Origin: Rhodoferax sp. UBA4127 | GTDB lineage: Bacteria > Pseudomonadota > Gammaproteobacteria > Burkholderiales > Burkholderiaceae_C | Length of the DNA stretch: 13,763 nt | Assembly: GCA_002381045.1 (NCBI GenBank) | Contig: DFWT01000196.1 | Location: 1,019 to 14,781, forward strand | Reading direction: 5' to 3' | In this document: positions 6,955 through 13,763 of the stretch, piece by piece | Layout: each line of letters starts with the position of its first letter | Position numbering within the stretch: the first letter of the stretch is position 1 | Translations under genes and position numbers: made by a program | Notes under the pieces: generated by a model | The model's database searches: none | What the model saw: the letters and a program-made list of their open reading frames with translations, nothing else | Told to the model about the DNA's origin: nothing

Positions 6955-7758
6955 TTAATGGTCAAGCTGAAAGCGGGTACCCTGGAAACTGAAGATGGAA
7001 CTGCTGCTGTGAATCTCTTCAAGTTGCACCCCAGATACCACTTGATTGCCTTGACCAAAGGTTTGGTTGTTGATGATCAGCATGCGCTGGTTGGGGTCGT
7101 CTGAATACACCGCACCAGCGATGTTCAACGCCGGGATTTGACGCCGCAGCGCCTCGGGTAACTCGCTCAGCATCGGTATGCCGGAACCCGTCGCTCCCTT
7201 GCCAATATGGACTGCTGCAATGGGTGCTGGTGCGGGTGGGACGGGGGGTTTGGCAGCGACCACTTGCGCAGGTGCGGGTGCTGGGGCGGCTGCTGGCACA
7301 ACCGCAGTTGGAATGGCTGGCGTGGCCGCCGCAGCCTTCTTTGCAGGGCTTGGCTGTGGCGCCACTTGCACCGCAACCACTGGGGGCGGGCTATTCAATG
7401 GCTTGCTGGGCAAGTCGGTTTTGGCAGGCAATTTGGGCGCAACACTGGTGGCCACCGCAGGCGTTTGGGGCAAGGCCGCTGCAGGCACTGGCATGGCCGA
7501 CGCTGGCATTTGGGCCGGGCTGGCCGGCGCACTGGGTGAACTGGCGACGATCTCCTTGGCGGGCATGCGCCACCTCCAGTAGCCTGCGCCGCCAGCCGCC
7601 AGCACCAGTGCGGCCGCAGCCAGCGCCCATAGCCAGACGGGTGTGGTCCGGGCCTCGGGTTCGTCATAGCTGGCCAATTGTTTGACATGCACGCCAGGGA
7701 TCGCGCCCTGATCGCGTTCGGCTTCGGCGCGTTTAAGGGCATCAAGAATATAGGACAT
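6955..7758 (-). CDS. gspB: GspB-like general secretion pathway protein B
   Basis: 267 aa. GspB partners the GspA ATPase in placing the outer-membrane secretin of type II secretion systems. The N-terminus MSYILDALKRAEAER is the family signature. One membrane segment lies at about 41-60 (VWLWALAAAALVLAAGGAGY), giving a cytoplasmic head and a periplasmic body. Residues 70-190 are a Pro/Ala/Val-rich linker. The last 76 residues are the conserved periplasmic domain, with LPEALRRQIPALNIAGAVYS, RMLIINNQ and VSGVQLEEIH. The ATG at 7758 sits 11 bp after the stop of the ATPase gene, with a purine-rich stretch (TGAGATAG) in the gap, so the two form an operon. The GC-rich linker produces long Gly/Trp-rich shadow ORFs on the other strand. 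No other gsp gene is in the window. Confidence 0.9.
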   Translation of the reverse strand: MSYILDALKRAEAERDQGAIPGVHVKQLASYDEPEARTTPVWLWALAAAALVLAAGGAGYWRWRMPAKEIVASSPSAPASPAQMPASAMPVPAAALPQTPAVATSVAPKLPAKTDLPSKPLNSPPPVVAVQVAPQPSPAKKAAAATPAIPTAVVPAAAPAPAPAQVVAAKPPVPPAPAPIAAVHIGKGATGSGIPMLSELPEALRRQIPALNIAGAVYSDDPNQRMLIINNQTFGQGNQVVSGVQLEEIHSSSSIFSFQGTRFQLDH

Positions 7759-7769
7759 GGCAATCTATC

Positions 7770-8768
7770 TCACTGAGCGGGCGGGCTGGCTGGCAGCGTG
7801 GGCTGGGCTTTGGGCTGGCTGGACCACACAGCGAGCGCGCCCAGGGCACTGGCCAACAGCAATGCCAGCACGGCGATGGCGATCTTGGTGCGGCGCTGCT
7901 TGACGTCAGCTTTGCGTTTGCTATCCAAGCCAAATACTTCTTTGGCCGCCCGGTCAATCATCGCCCGATCGGCTTGTTGCTCGCCTTTGGCCCATACGCC
8001 CAACAAGGCCCGTCCGCAAAGCAGGTTGATGCGTCTGGGTACGCCACGGGTGAGCTCATGGATGCGCTTGAGCGCCGGACCGTCAAACGGCAAGTTGCCA
8101 ATCAGGCCGGCCACGGTTAACCGGTGCGCGATGTACTGCCGGGTTTCAGCCAGGTTGAGTGCGTCAAGGTGGCAGCGGGCGGTAACGCGCTGGGCCAGTT
8201 GCTCCAGGTCGGGCCGGGCCAACATGTCACGCAATTCAGGCTGGCCGATCAAGACGATCTGCAGCAATTTGCGTTGGTCGGTTTCCAGGTTGGTCAAGAG
8301 GCGCAACTGTTCCAGCACCTCGGGCGCCAGATTCTGGGCTTCATCAATGATCAGCACGCAGCTTTCACCGGCCGCATGGCGGTCCAGCAGGTGGCTGTTG
8401 AGGGAATCAAAATAGGCCTTTGCCGTTGGAAAAATGGCTTTGTCTGGCGGCAGGGTAATGTGAAATTCTTCGCATATCGACTCCAGCAACTCGATCACCG
8501 AGAGCTTGGGGTTGAAGATGTAGCCCACATTGCAGCGCGACGGGATTTGCTGCAAAAAGCAGCGGCAAATCGTGGTTTTGCCCGCGCCAATGTCACCCGT
8601 TAAAAGCACGAAGCCACCGCCCGAACCACCGGCAATGCCGCCCGGGCTGGCCACGCCCCACATCAGGTGCGCCAAGGCTTCCCGGTGGCGGTCACTCATG
8701 AAGAGAAAACGCGGGTCCGGGGCGATGGAAAAAGGGTCTAGTTTGAGGCCGAATTTACTTGTATACAT
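7770..8768 (-). CDS. gspA: GspA/ExeA-type AAA ATPase, short form
   Basis: 332 aa. It starts MYTSKFGLKLDPFSIAPDPRFLF, the usual opening of ExeA/GspA and MshM ATPases. Walker A is GDIGAGKTT (58-66) and Walker B is VLIIDEAQNL (138-147, Asp142 and Glu143). A sensor-type GQPEL and a helical lid domain with GVPRRINLLCGRAL follow. One membrane segment lies at about 296-316, leaving only some 16 residues in the periplasm. Aeromonas ExeA is about 550 aa with a periplasmic peptidoglycan-binding domain. That domain is absent here, so any cell-wall contact would rest on GspB. The ATPase would sit on the inner face of the inner membrane and energise secretin assembly. The ATG at 8768 has no clear Shine-Dalgarno and overlaps repeat B. 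Because gspB follows at once, GspA is preferred over MshM. Confidence 0.88.
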   Translation of the reverse strand: MYTSKFGLKLDPFSIAPDPRFLFMSDRHREALAHLMWGVASPGGIAGGSGGGFVLLTGDIGAGKTTICRCFLQQIPSRCNVGYIFNPKLSVIELLESICEEFHITLPPDKAIFPTAKAYFDSLNSHLLDRHAAGESCVLIIDEAQNLAPEVLEQLRLLTNLETDQRKLLQIVLIGQPELRDMLARPDLEQLAQRVTARCHLDALNLAETRQYIAHRLTVAGLIGNLPFDGPALKRIHELTRGVPRRINLLCGRALLGVWAKGEQQADRAMIDRAAKEVFGLDSKRKADVKQRRTKIAIAVLALLLASALGALAVWSSQPKAQPTLPASPPAQ

Positions 8769-8822
8769 AAAAAGGTGCTTAGGCCCTTAATATATCTGGA
8801 TCTTTAGCTATGACTAGCATAG
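8767..8822. repeat. AT-rich intergenic repeat, copy B
   Basis: This 56-bp relative of copy A has ATAAAAAGG at 8767-8775, TTAGGCCCTT at 8779-8788, AGCTATG at 8806-8812 and ATAG at 8819-8822. It overlaps the first two bases of gspA on one side and the last codons and stop of the dehydrogenase gene on the other. A small perfect inverted repeat, CTATG-ACTAG-CATAG, lies at 8808-8822. A weak -10-like TATATT (minus strand, 8794-8789) could serve gspA, but I see no good -35 at the right distance. Confidence 0.5.
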
Positions 8823-10241
8823 CGTAAAGATTTTTCCAGGGTTCAGGATATTGTCGGGGTCCAGCGCCTGCTTGATGCGACGCATCATGGCCACCGCACC
8901 CGCACCGGTTTCTTCCTCCAGAAAGCCCATCTTATGTAAACCCACACCGTGCTCGCCCGTGCAGGTACCACCCAGCTTGAGCGCACGCTGCACCAGCTGG
9001 GTGTTGAGCTGTTCGGCGGTGGCGCGTTCGGTCTCGGAATCAGGGTCAATCAAATAGCCCATGTGGAAGTTGCCGTCACCTACATGGCCGACCAAAAAGT
9101 AAGGGATGCCACTCTGCTCGGCCTCACGCACCGAATCCAGCAACGCGTCGGCCAGGTGGGAGATGGGCACACAGGTGTCGGTGGTAATGGCCCGACAACC
9201 AGGGCGCGACTGGATGCCGGCAAAGTAGGCGTTGTGCCGTGCCGTCCAGAGCTTGGTGCGGGCTTCTGGCGTGCTGGCCCATTCAAAAGCCTGACCCCCA
9301 TGCTCGGCGGCAATCGCCTGAACGGTTTCTACCTGCTCTTGCACATTGGCCGGTGAGCCATGAAACTCCATCAGCAGCATGGCCGCTTCCTGCAAGCTCA
9401 GATGTGAATGGGTGTTGACCATGCGGATGGTTTTGGCGTCGAGCAGCTCGCAGCGCGCGATCGGTACACCCAGCTGGATGATTTGGATCGTGGCGTTGAC
9501 CGCATCCGCCAGGCTGGCAAATGAACAGGTGGCCGCCATCACCGCTTCGGGCAGCGGGTAAAGCTTGACGGTGACCTCGGTCATGATGCCCAGGGTGCCC
9601 TCCGAGCCAACCATCAGTCGCGTCAGGTCATAGCCGGCGCTGGATTTTTTGGCCCTGGTACCGGTGTGGATGACCTCGCCTTGGGCGGTGACCACTTCCA
9701 GGGCCAGTACGTTTTCGCGCATGGTGCCGTAGCGCACGGCATTCGTGCCACTGGCCCGGGTGGCGGCCATTCCGCCAAGGGTGGCATCCGCACCGGGGTC
9801 AATCGGGAAAAACAATCCAGTGGATTTGACCGCCTCGTTGAGCTGTTTTCGGGTCACGCCGGGCTGCACCTTCGCTGTGAGGTCCTCGGCATGGATGGCC
9901 AGCACTTGGTTCATGCGCGAGACATCGATGCTGATGCCGCCTTGCACGGCCAGCAAGTGGCCTTCCAGCGACGAGCCCACGCCAAAGGCGATGACAGGCA
10001 CTTTGTGCCGCGCGGCTAGCTTTACGGCATCGGCCACGTCTTGTGTGCTTTGGGCAAACACCACCGCATCGGGCGGTGGCAGGCTGAATGCGGACTCGTC
10101 GCGACCATGTTGCTCGCGTACCACCTGCGCAGTTGAAAACTGCGCGCCAAACCGCAGTTTCAAGTCGTCCAACAGGGTTGTAGGTACCGGCCGACTTTGG
10201 GTTGGCGGCAAAAAAGGCTGTGCCGACGCGGGTGCATTCAT
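8814..10241 (-). CDS. FAD-linked D-lactate (or glycolate) dehydrogenase
   Basis: 475 aa from the ATG at 10241 (MNAPASAQPF). The VAO/PCMH-fold FAD domain shows VIAFGVGSSLEGH at 83-95 (pyrophosphate loop), PGADATLGGMAATRASG at about 139-155 and the VGSEGTLGI motif at about 211-219. The C-terminal FAD-oxidase domain has GHVGDGNFH at 385-393 and GEHGVG at about 429-434. NPGKI lies close to the end. This set is typical of cytochrome-linked D-lactate dehydrogenase (Dld/Dld1 type) and of GlcD, which oxidise D-2-hydroxy acids and pass electrons to the respiratory chain. No glcE or glcF follows, which favours a one-subunit D-lactate type. An upstream ATG at 10280 would reach into the divergent promoter and lacks family similarity. 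The last residues (TLC) and the stop fall inside repeat B. Substrate is not certain. Confidence 0.88.
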   Translation of the reverse strand: MNAPASAQPFLPPTQSRPVPTTLLDDLKLRFGAQFSTAQVVREQHGRDESAFSLPPPDAVVFAQSTQDVADAVKLAARHKVPVIAFGVGSSLEGHLLAVQGGISIDVSRMNQVLAIHAEDLTAKVQPGVTRKQLNEAVKSTGLFFPIDPGADATLGGMAATRASGTNAVRYGTMRENVLALEVVTAQGEVIHTGTRAKKSSAGYDLTRLMVGSEGTLGIMTEVTVKLYPLPEAVMAATCSFASLADAVNATIQIIQLGVPIARCELLDAKTIRMVNTHSHLSLQEAAMLLMEFHGSPANVQEQVETVQAIAAEHGGQAFEWASTPEARTKLWTARHNAYFAGIQSRPGCRAITTDTCVPISHLADALLDSVREAEQSGIPYFLVGHVGDGNFHMGYLIDPDSETERATAEQLNTQLVQRALKLGGTCTGEHGVGLHKMGFLEEETGAGAVAMMRRIKQALDPDNILNPGKIFTLC

Positions 10242-10291
10242 GGGCTGAGTCCGTGATAAGCTTTCTGGATGAGGCCACACTGTACAACCGC
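10242..10291. promoter_or_regulatory. Divergent intergenic region between dehydrogenase and hybrid kinase genes
   Basis: Only 50 bp separate the two divergent start codons, so both 5' control regions must overlap here or extend into the coding sequences. I find no convincing -35/-10 pair on either strand and no clear operator. On the plus strand GATGAGG (10268-10274) is the only Shine-Dalgarno-like stretch before the kinase ATG, and it is rather far away. Confidence 0.4.
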
Positions 10292-11890
10292 ATGAAGATT
10301 CATGAACTCACCTACCTGGTGGTTGACGATCTGGAGTTGATGCGCGCAGTGACCGTGAATCAGTTGCGGTCTTTGGGTTGCGAGAAGATCAAGGTGGCGA
10401 GCAATGGGTCGTCGGCCCTCAAAATCCTGCACCATGGCAAGATTGATGTGGTACTGTGTGACTGGAACATGCCCGTCATGTCAGGGCTTGATTTATTAAA
10501 AACTCTTCGTGCAGATACGGCATTGGCGGCCACGCCGTTTTTGATGATTACCGCTGAGGCCGAGCGCGGTCGCATTGAAGAGGTGATCCACGCCGGAGTG
10601 AGTGGTTTGCTGGTCAAACCTTACAACGCTGGCAGCCTGCGCAATCGACTCGAAAAGGTCCTGGCTGGCCGCCAGCGACCCGTGGGTGCAGCAGCGGGTG
10701 CATTGCGCACCAAAACAGTTGCGGCAGCTCAGCAACGGCGTGCCACTGATGCGCCCTTGGCACCCTCACGGATTTTGGTGGTGGATGATTACCCGGTTAG
10801 CTTAAAACTGATGGAGCAGTTGTTCAAGGACGAGTACCAAGTGCTCACTGCCAGCAATGGGGAGGCGGCCTTGGCCATTTGCCGGGGCGACCCCATGCCG
10901 GACTTGCTGCTGATGGATGTGCTGATGCCTGGCATGGACGGCTTTGAGGTGGTGCGCCGCTTGCATGCCCAGGCGGATACGGCGCAGATCCCAGTCATTT
11001 TTGTGACTGGAGACGACAACGAAGAGGCCAGGATCAAGGGCATGGAGTTGGGGGCAGTGGACTTTGTCCTGAAATCTGACGACCCCAAGGCGCTGCGGGC
11101 ACGTGTGCGCAATTTCATCAAATACATCGACATGCGCCGGCAAATTCAAGCGGACTTTGATGCTATGTTGGATGCGGCCATGGTGCGTGAAGACGTGGAG
11201 CACACCACCCGCCATGACATCAAGGGTTCGTTGGCGGGCATTGTGGGCATGGTGCACAGTTTGGCCGAGGACCCGGACATGTCGACCAAACACGCCAGTC
11301 AGTTGCGGCTGGTGGAGAAGACGGCCCAGCAGGTGATGGACATGGTCAACCTGTCCGGCGAGATTTACAAGATGGAAATGGGCAACTTCAAGCTCAAGGC
11401 GACGCCGGTGGACCTGGGCGAGATCCTGCACCGCATCGTCGACTTGTCGCGTAGCACGTTCTCAGACAAACACCTGACTGTAGAAGTCGATACCGACACG
11501 CCGGTGGGCACCGAGCTGCCGCAAGCTTTGGGCGACGCCAACCTGTGTTATTCGCTGTTCCAGAATCTGATCAAAAATGCCTGCGAAGCGGCCCCACCCA
11601 ATTCTCGGGTGGTGGTGGCCTTGCGTGACGAAGACCCGTTGCGGGTGCTGGTCAGCAACTCGGGCGTGGTACCCCAAGAACTGCGCGCCAACTTCTTTGA
11701 AAAATTCACCACCAGTGGCAAAAAAGGCGGCAGTGGCATCGGCACCTATTCTGCGCAAATGCTGGCCAAGGCGCAAAACGGGGAGATCGTCATGGACACC
11801 AGTGACGAGCGTAACCGCACCCAACTCACCGTGACCTTGCCGCGCCATGTGTTTGACCCAGCAACCGGCACCCCAAGTGCCTCCCGGTGA
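10292..11890 (+). CDS. Dual-receiver hybrid histidine kinase (REC-REC-HisKA-HATPase)
   Basis: 532 aa, soluble, with no membrane or PAS sensor segment. Receiver 1 spans about 5-125 (acidic pair Asp12/Asp13, phospho-acceptor Asp57 in CDWNMP, Lys109). A basic, Ala-rich linker runs to 157. Receiver 2 spans 158-275 (Asp165/Asp166, Asp209 in MDVLMP, Thr239, Lys261). The dimerisation helix has the H-box RHDIKGSL with His308. The ATPase domain follows with the N-box NLIKNACEAA (425-434), an atypical G1 box VSNSG (454-458), FFEKF and the G2 loop GSGIGTYSA. Having receivers ahead of the kinase suggests that phosphorylation of the receivers gates the kinase, or that they receive from other kinases. I chose ATG 10292 because receiver 1 begins there; the frame is open from 10202, over the divergent gene. 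The partner regulator is unknown. Confidence 0.9.
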   Translation: MKIHELTYLVVDDLELMRAVTVNQLRSLGCEKIKVASNGSSALKILHHGKIDVVLCDWNMPVMSGLDLLKTLRADTALAATPFLMITAEAERGRIEEVIHAGVSGLLVKPYNAGSLRNRLEKVLAGRQRPVGAAAGALRTKTVAAAQQRRATDAPLAPSRILVVDDYPVSLKLMEQLFKDEYQVLTASNGEAALAICRGDPMPDLLLMDVLMPGMDGFEVVRRLHAQADTAQIPVIFVTGDDNEEARIKGMELGAVDFVLKSDDPKALRARVRNFIKYIDMRRQIQADFDAMLDAAMVREDVEHTTRHDIKGSLAGIVGMVHSLAEDPDMSTKHASQLRLVEKTAQQVMDMVNLSGEIYKMEMGNFKLKATPVDLGEILHRIVDLSRSTFSDKHLTVEVDTDTPVGTELPQALGDANLCYSLFQNLIKNACEAAPPNSRVVVALRDEDPLRVLVSNSGVVPQELRANFFEKFTTSGKKGGSGIGTYSAQMLAKAQNGEIVMDTSDERNRTQLTVTLPRHVFDPATGTPSASR

Positions 11891-11923
11891 ACCACCTTAC
11901 TACGGACCGACTCACGCATCACC

Positions 11924-12502
11924 ATGGGAAACCGACTGACACAAATCGCCACCCGAACCGGGGATGATGGCACCACCGGCCTGGGTGACAACACCCGGGT
12001 CTCCAAAGACAGTTTGCGCGTGCATGCCATGGGGGAGGTAGATGAACTCAACTCCCACATCGGATTGCTATTGTGTGAGGACATGCCCAATGCAGTGCGT
12101 CAATTGCTGGTGACCATTCAGCACGAGTTGTTCAATTTGGGCGGTGAGTTGTCTATTCCTGGTTTCGAGTTGCTCAAGCCGCAGGCGGTGCTGGACCTGG
12201 ACCAAGCCCTGCAAGAACACAATGCCGTGCTGCCCAAGCTGCAAGAGTTCATCTTGCCTGCCGGTACCCGGGCAGCAGCCTTGGCGCATGTGTGCCGCAC
12301 AGTGGCGCGTCGGTCCGAGCGCGCGGTGGTCGCGCTGGGCGCACAAGACGCATTGAAAGACACGCCTCGGCAGTACCTGAACCGCTTGTCGGATCTGATG
12401 TTTGTTCTGGCCCGAGTGCTAAACCGCCACCGCACGGATGGCAGCACTGGCGACGACGTCTACTGGCGCAGCGAACGGCTGGCCAAAGCCGTTGCGGAGT
12501 GA
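11924..12502 (+). CDS. PduO-type cob(I)alamin adenosyltransferase
   Basis: 192 aa. The enzyme transfers adenosyl from ATP to cob(I)alamin to make coenzyme B12, as a cytoplasmic trimer of helical bundles. The ATP-binding N-terminus TRTGDDGTTGL is at 10-20, GEVDELNSHIG at 37-47, RRSER at about 129-133, and the conserved YLNRLSDLMFVLAR at 151-164. All are standard for the PduO/MMAB class. It starts 33 bp after the hybrid kinase stop on the same strand, so it may share that transcript; no functional tie is evident. It converges with the small ydcH-like gene, the two stops being 9 bp apart. In PHB-forming bacteria such an enzyme often supplies methylmalonyl-CoA mutase, which is not in the window. 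CobO and EutT types are excluded by the motifs. Confidence 0.95.
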   Translation: MGNRLTQIATRTGDDGTTGLGDNTRVSKDSLRVHAMGEVDELNSHIGLLLCEDMPNAVRQLLVTIQHELFNLGGELSIPGFELLKPQAVLDLDQALQEHNAVLPKLQEFILPAGTRAAALAHVCRTVARRSERAVVALGAQDALKDTPRQYLNRLSDLMFVLARVLNRHRTDGSTGDDVYWRSERLAKAVAE

Positions 12503-12511
12503 GCCCGTGCC

Positions 12512-12730
12512 CTAAGGTGTGGCGGCCTGCTTCAGCATGGCACCCACTTCGTCTTTGAGCCGCAGTTTCTTTTTCTTCAACTGTTCAATTTCCAGCGGGG
12601 TGCCAGGCTCTTGGTGGGCCACCATGCGCGCAATGCGCTGGTCCAATTGATCGTGTTCATCGACCAAGCGGGCAAAGTGCCCGTTGGTTGATTTCAGTTG
12701 GCTGATGCGTTCGCGGTATTCAGGAAACAT
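12512..12730 (-). CDS. YdcH family (DUF465) small coiled-coil protein
   Basis: 72 aa, starting MFPEYRERISQLKSTNGHFA. The whole protein is charged and helical, and the core EIEQLKKKKLRLKDEVGAML matches the conserved second helix of the YdcH/DUF465 family. The function of these proteins is not established. I chose ATG 12730 over 12787 because AAGGAC (minus strand, 12741-12736) lies at ideal spacing and because family members begin with MFPEY-like sequence. It lies 79 bp downstream of phaC on the same strand and converges with the adenosyltransferase gene. Confidence 0.88.
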   Translation of the reverse strand: MFPEYRERISQLKSTNGHFARLVDEHDQLDQRIARMVAHQEPGTPLEIEQLKKKKLRLKDEVGAMLKQAATP

Positions 12731-12809
12731 GGACCGTCCTTTTGTTGAACCGGTGAATCGGGCCCTGCCATGGTAGCCGATAGCCACCAGGACGGTTCAG
12801 TGCCCGGCT
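12731..12809 (-). other. phaC-ydcH spacer with weak hairpin
   Basis: Reading the minus strand, GGTGGC-TATCG-GCTACC (about 12789-12773) can form a 6-bp stem with one G-U pair. There is no U-run after it, so I do not call an intrinsic terminator. The ydcH-like ribosome site lies at the downstream end of this spacer. Confidence 0.3.
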
Positions 12810-13763
12810 TTACTGCTCAAACACGTAGGCGCCGGGTGCCGCACCGAGGTCAGGGTAGCTTTTGGCGGCAAGCTTGGGGGCACTGACCATTGGACCGCAC
12901 TTTGGGGCCAACCAGGCCATCCAGTCGGTCCACCAGCTACCGGTGGTTTTTGTGGCCCCGCCGTACCAGTCCTCACTGGTCTCCTGGCGCTTGGGTTCGC
13001 CCACCCAAAAATTGCGTTTGGGTGGGTTGACTACCGGGTTGACGATGCCAAAGATGTGGCCCGAGGTGCTCAGCACAAAACGCACCGGTGTCTTGGCGTT
13101 GAGGTGCTGGCGGATCAGGTAAGACTGGCGCCAAGGAACAATGTGGTCGTCTTCGGCGCTGACGGCATACAGCGGCTGAGCAATGCGGGTCAGGTCGATC
13201 TTCTCGCCGCCCAGGGTCATGGCGTCGGGTTTGACCAAATTGTTGTGCAGGTACATCTGGCGCAAGTAGTACGAGTGCATGGTGGCCGGCATGCGGGTGG
13301 TGTCCATGTTCCAGAACAACACGTCAAACGCTGGCAGCGGCTCGCCCAGCAAATAGCTGTGCTCAAAGTAATGCCAGACCAGGCTGTTGGAGCGAAGCAG
13401 GCGAAAGCTGGTGGCCATGTCGTTGCCATCCAGAAAGCCGGTTTTGGCCATTTTCTTTTCGATCGCCTGGATCATGGGTTCGTCAATGAACACATCAATG
13501 TCGCCGGGCTTGGCAAAGTTGGTCAGGGTGGTCAGCAAGGTCCAGTGCGCTACCGGTTGATTTTTGGCATCAAAGTGGCGGGCGGCCCAAGCCATGTAGC
13601 TCGTCACCAGCGTGCCACCAATGCAGTAACCGGTCAGGTGGACTTGGGGTGCCTTGCAAATCTGGCGCGCGGCTTGCGCCGCCGGGTCCACGCCTTCAAG
13701 CAAATAGTCATCAAAACTCAGGCCAGCCATTTCGGCCGTGGGGTTCTTCCAGCTGGTGATGAA
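12810..13763 (-). CDS. phaC: Class I poly(3-hydroxyalkanoate) synthase, C-terminal 317 residues (cut by right edge)
   Basis: PhaC polymerises (R)-3-hydroxyacyl-CoA into PHA granules. The open frame runs off the right edge; the first visible residues are FITSWKNPTAE, the usual FxxSWRNP motif that precedes the catalytic region. The lipase-like box GYCIGG (visible residues 45-50) carries the nucleophile Cys47. The catalytic Asp lies in SAEDDHIVPW and the catalytic His in SGHIFGIVNPV. The conserved FWNMDTTRMP and the end with WWTDWMAWLA are also typical. The class I N-terminus (some 250 residues) lies outside the window. No phaA, phaB or phasin gene is downstream here; the next gene is ydcH-like. 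The protein looks intact over the visible part. Confidence 0.96.
   Translation of the reverse strand, partial: FITSWKNPTAEMAGLSFDDYLLEGVDPAAQAARQICKAPQVHLTGYCIGGTLVTSYMAWAARHFDAKNQPVAHWTLLTTLTNFAKPGDIDVFIDEPMIQAIEKKMAKTGFLDGNDMATSFRLLRSNSLVWHYFEHSYLLGEPLPAFDVLFWNMDTTRMPATMHSYYLRQMYLHNNLVKPDAMTLGGEKIDLTRIAQPLYAVSAEDDHIVPWRQSYLIRQHLNAKTPVRFVLSTSGHIFGIVNPVVNPPKRNFWVGEPKRQETSEDWYGGATKTTGSWWTDWMAWLAPKCGPMVSAPKLAAKSYPDLGAAPGAYVFEQ

Noticed and set aside
7178..7685. Gly-, Trp- and Ala-rich plus-strand ORFs
   Set aside because: Antisense shadows of the Pro/Ala linker of gspB; low complexity explains the lack of stops.
8808..8822. Inverted repeat CTATG-ACTAG-CATAG as a terminator
   Set aside because: The stem is only 5 bp and AT-rich, with no U-run in the needed position. 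It is better treated as part of repeat B.
10802..11431. 209-codon minus-strand ORF
   Set aside because: Antisense to receiver 2 and the kinase helix. His/Gln/Leu-rich, with no recognisable domain.

Overview
The window reads as a chromosomal segment of a GC-rich betaproteobacterium. Comamonadaceae (Rhodoferax/Polaromonas-like) is my best guess. The guess rests on three things: the order hupK(hoxV)-hypA-hypB-hypF with a short HypF, as I remember from Cupriavidus/Ralstonia; a class I PHA synthase; and short AT-rich intergenic repeats of a kind I remember from that family. It is inference from the sequence, not a database result. No rRNA, tRNA, CRISPR array, transposase or phage gene was seen.

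Layout. 1-2779, minus strand: hydrogenase maturation block hupK -> hypA -> hypB -> hypF, tightly packed and running off the left edge. HypB carries its histidine-rich tract inside the GTPase domain, and hypF appears to start directly at its Kae1-like domain. 2776-2952: a 58-codon piece that looks like the 3' end of hybE (hoxT/hupJ), still joined to hupK by an ATGA overlap but cut off at its 5' side. The structural hydrogenase genes that normally precede it are absent here. 2953-6890, minus strand: a TauE/SafE permease, then a large protein with the order hemerythrin-PAS-PAS-GGDEF-EAL-CZB. Its EAL residues are complete and its GGDEF substrate-binding site is altered. 6900-8822: a GspA-type ATPase and a GspB-like protein (minus strand), bounded on both sides by two related ~55-bp AT-rich sequences. 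8814-10241, minus strand: FAD-linked D-lactate/glycolate-type dehydrogenase, divergent across only 50 bp from 10292-11890, plus strand: a REC-REC-histidine kinase hybrid. Then a PduO-type cobalamin adenosyltransferase (plus strand), convergent with a small YdcH-family protein, which follows a PHA synthase (minus strand) cut by the right edge.

How it fits together. The left third (tauE, the cyclic-di-GMP protein, hybE relic and hyp genes) is one co-directional run with no obvious terminator. The hyp genes may therefore now be read from upstream genes rather than from a hydrogenase promoter. The GspA/GspB pair would serve secretin assembly for a type II secretion or related pilus system encoded elsewhere. 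The right third is metabolic and signalling housekeeping (lactate or hydroxy-acid oxidation, B12 cofactor, PHB storage) next to a cytoplasmic two-component hybrid.

The least ordinary items are the internal His-rich insertion in HypB, the amputated hydrogenase operon, and the hemerythrin/CZB double-sensor c-di-GMP protein. None of them amounts to a wholly new system on this evidence alone.
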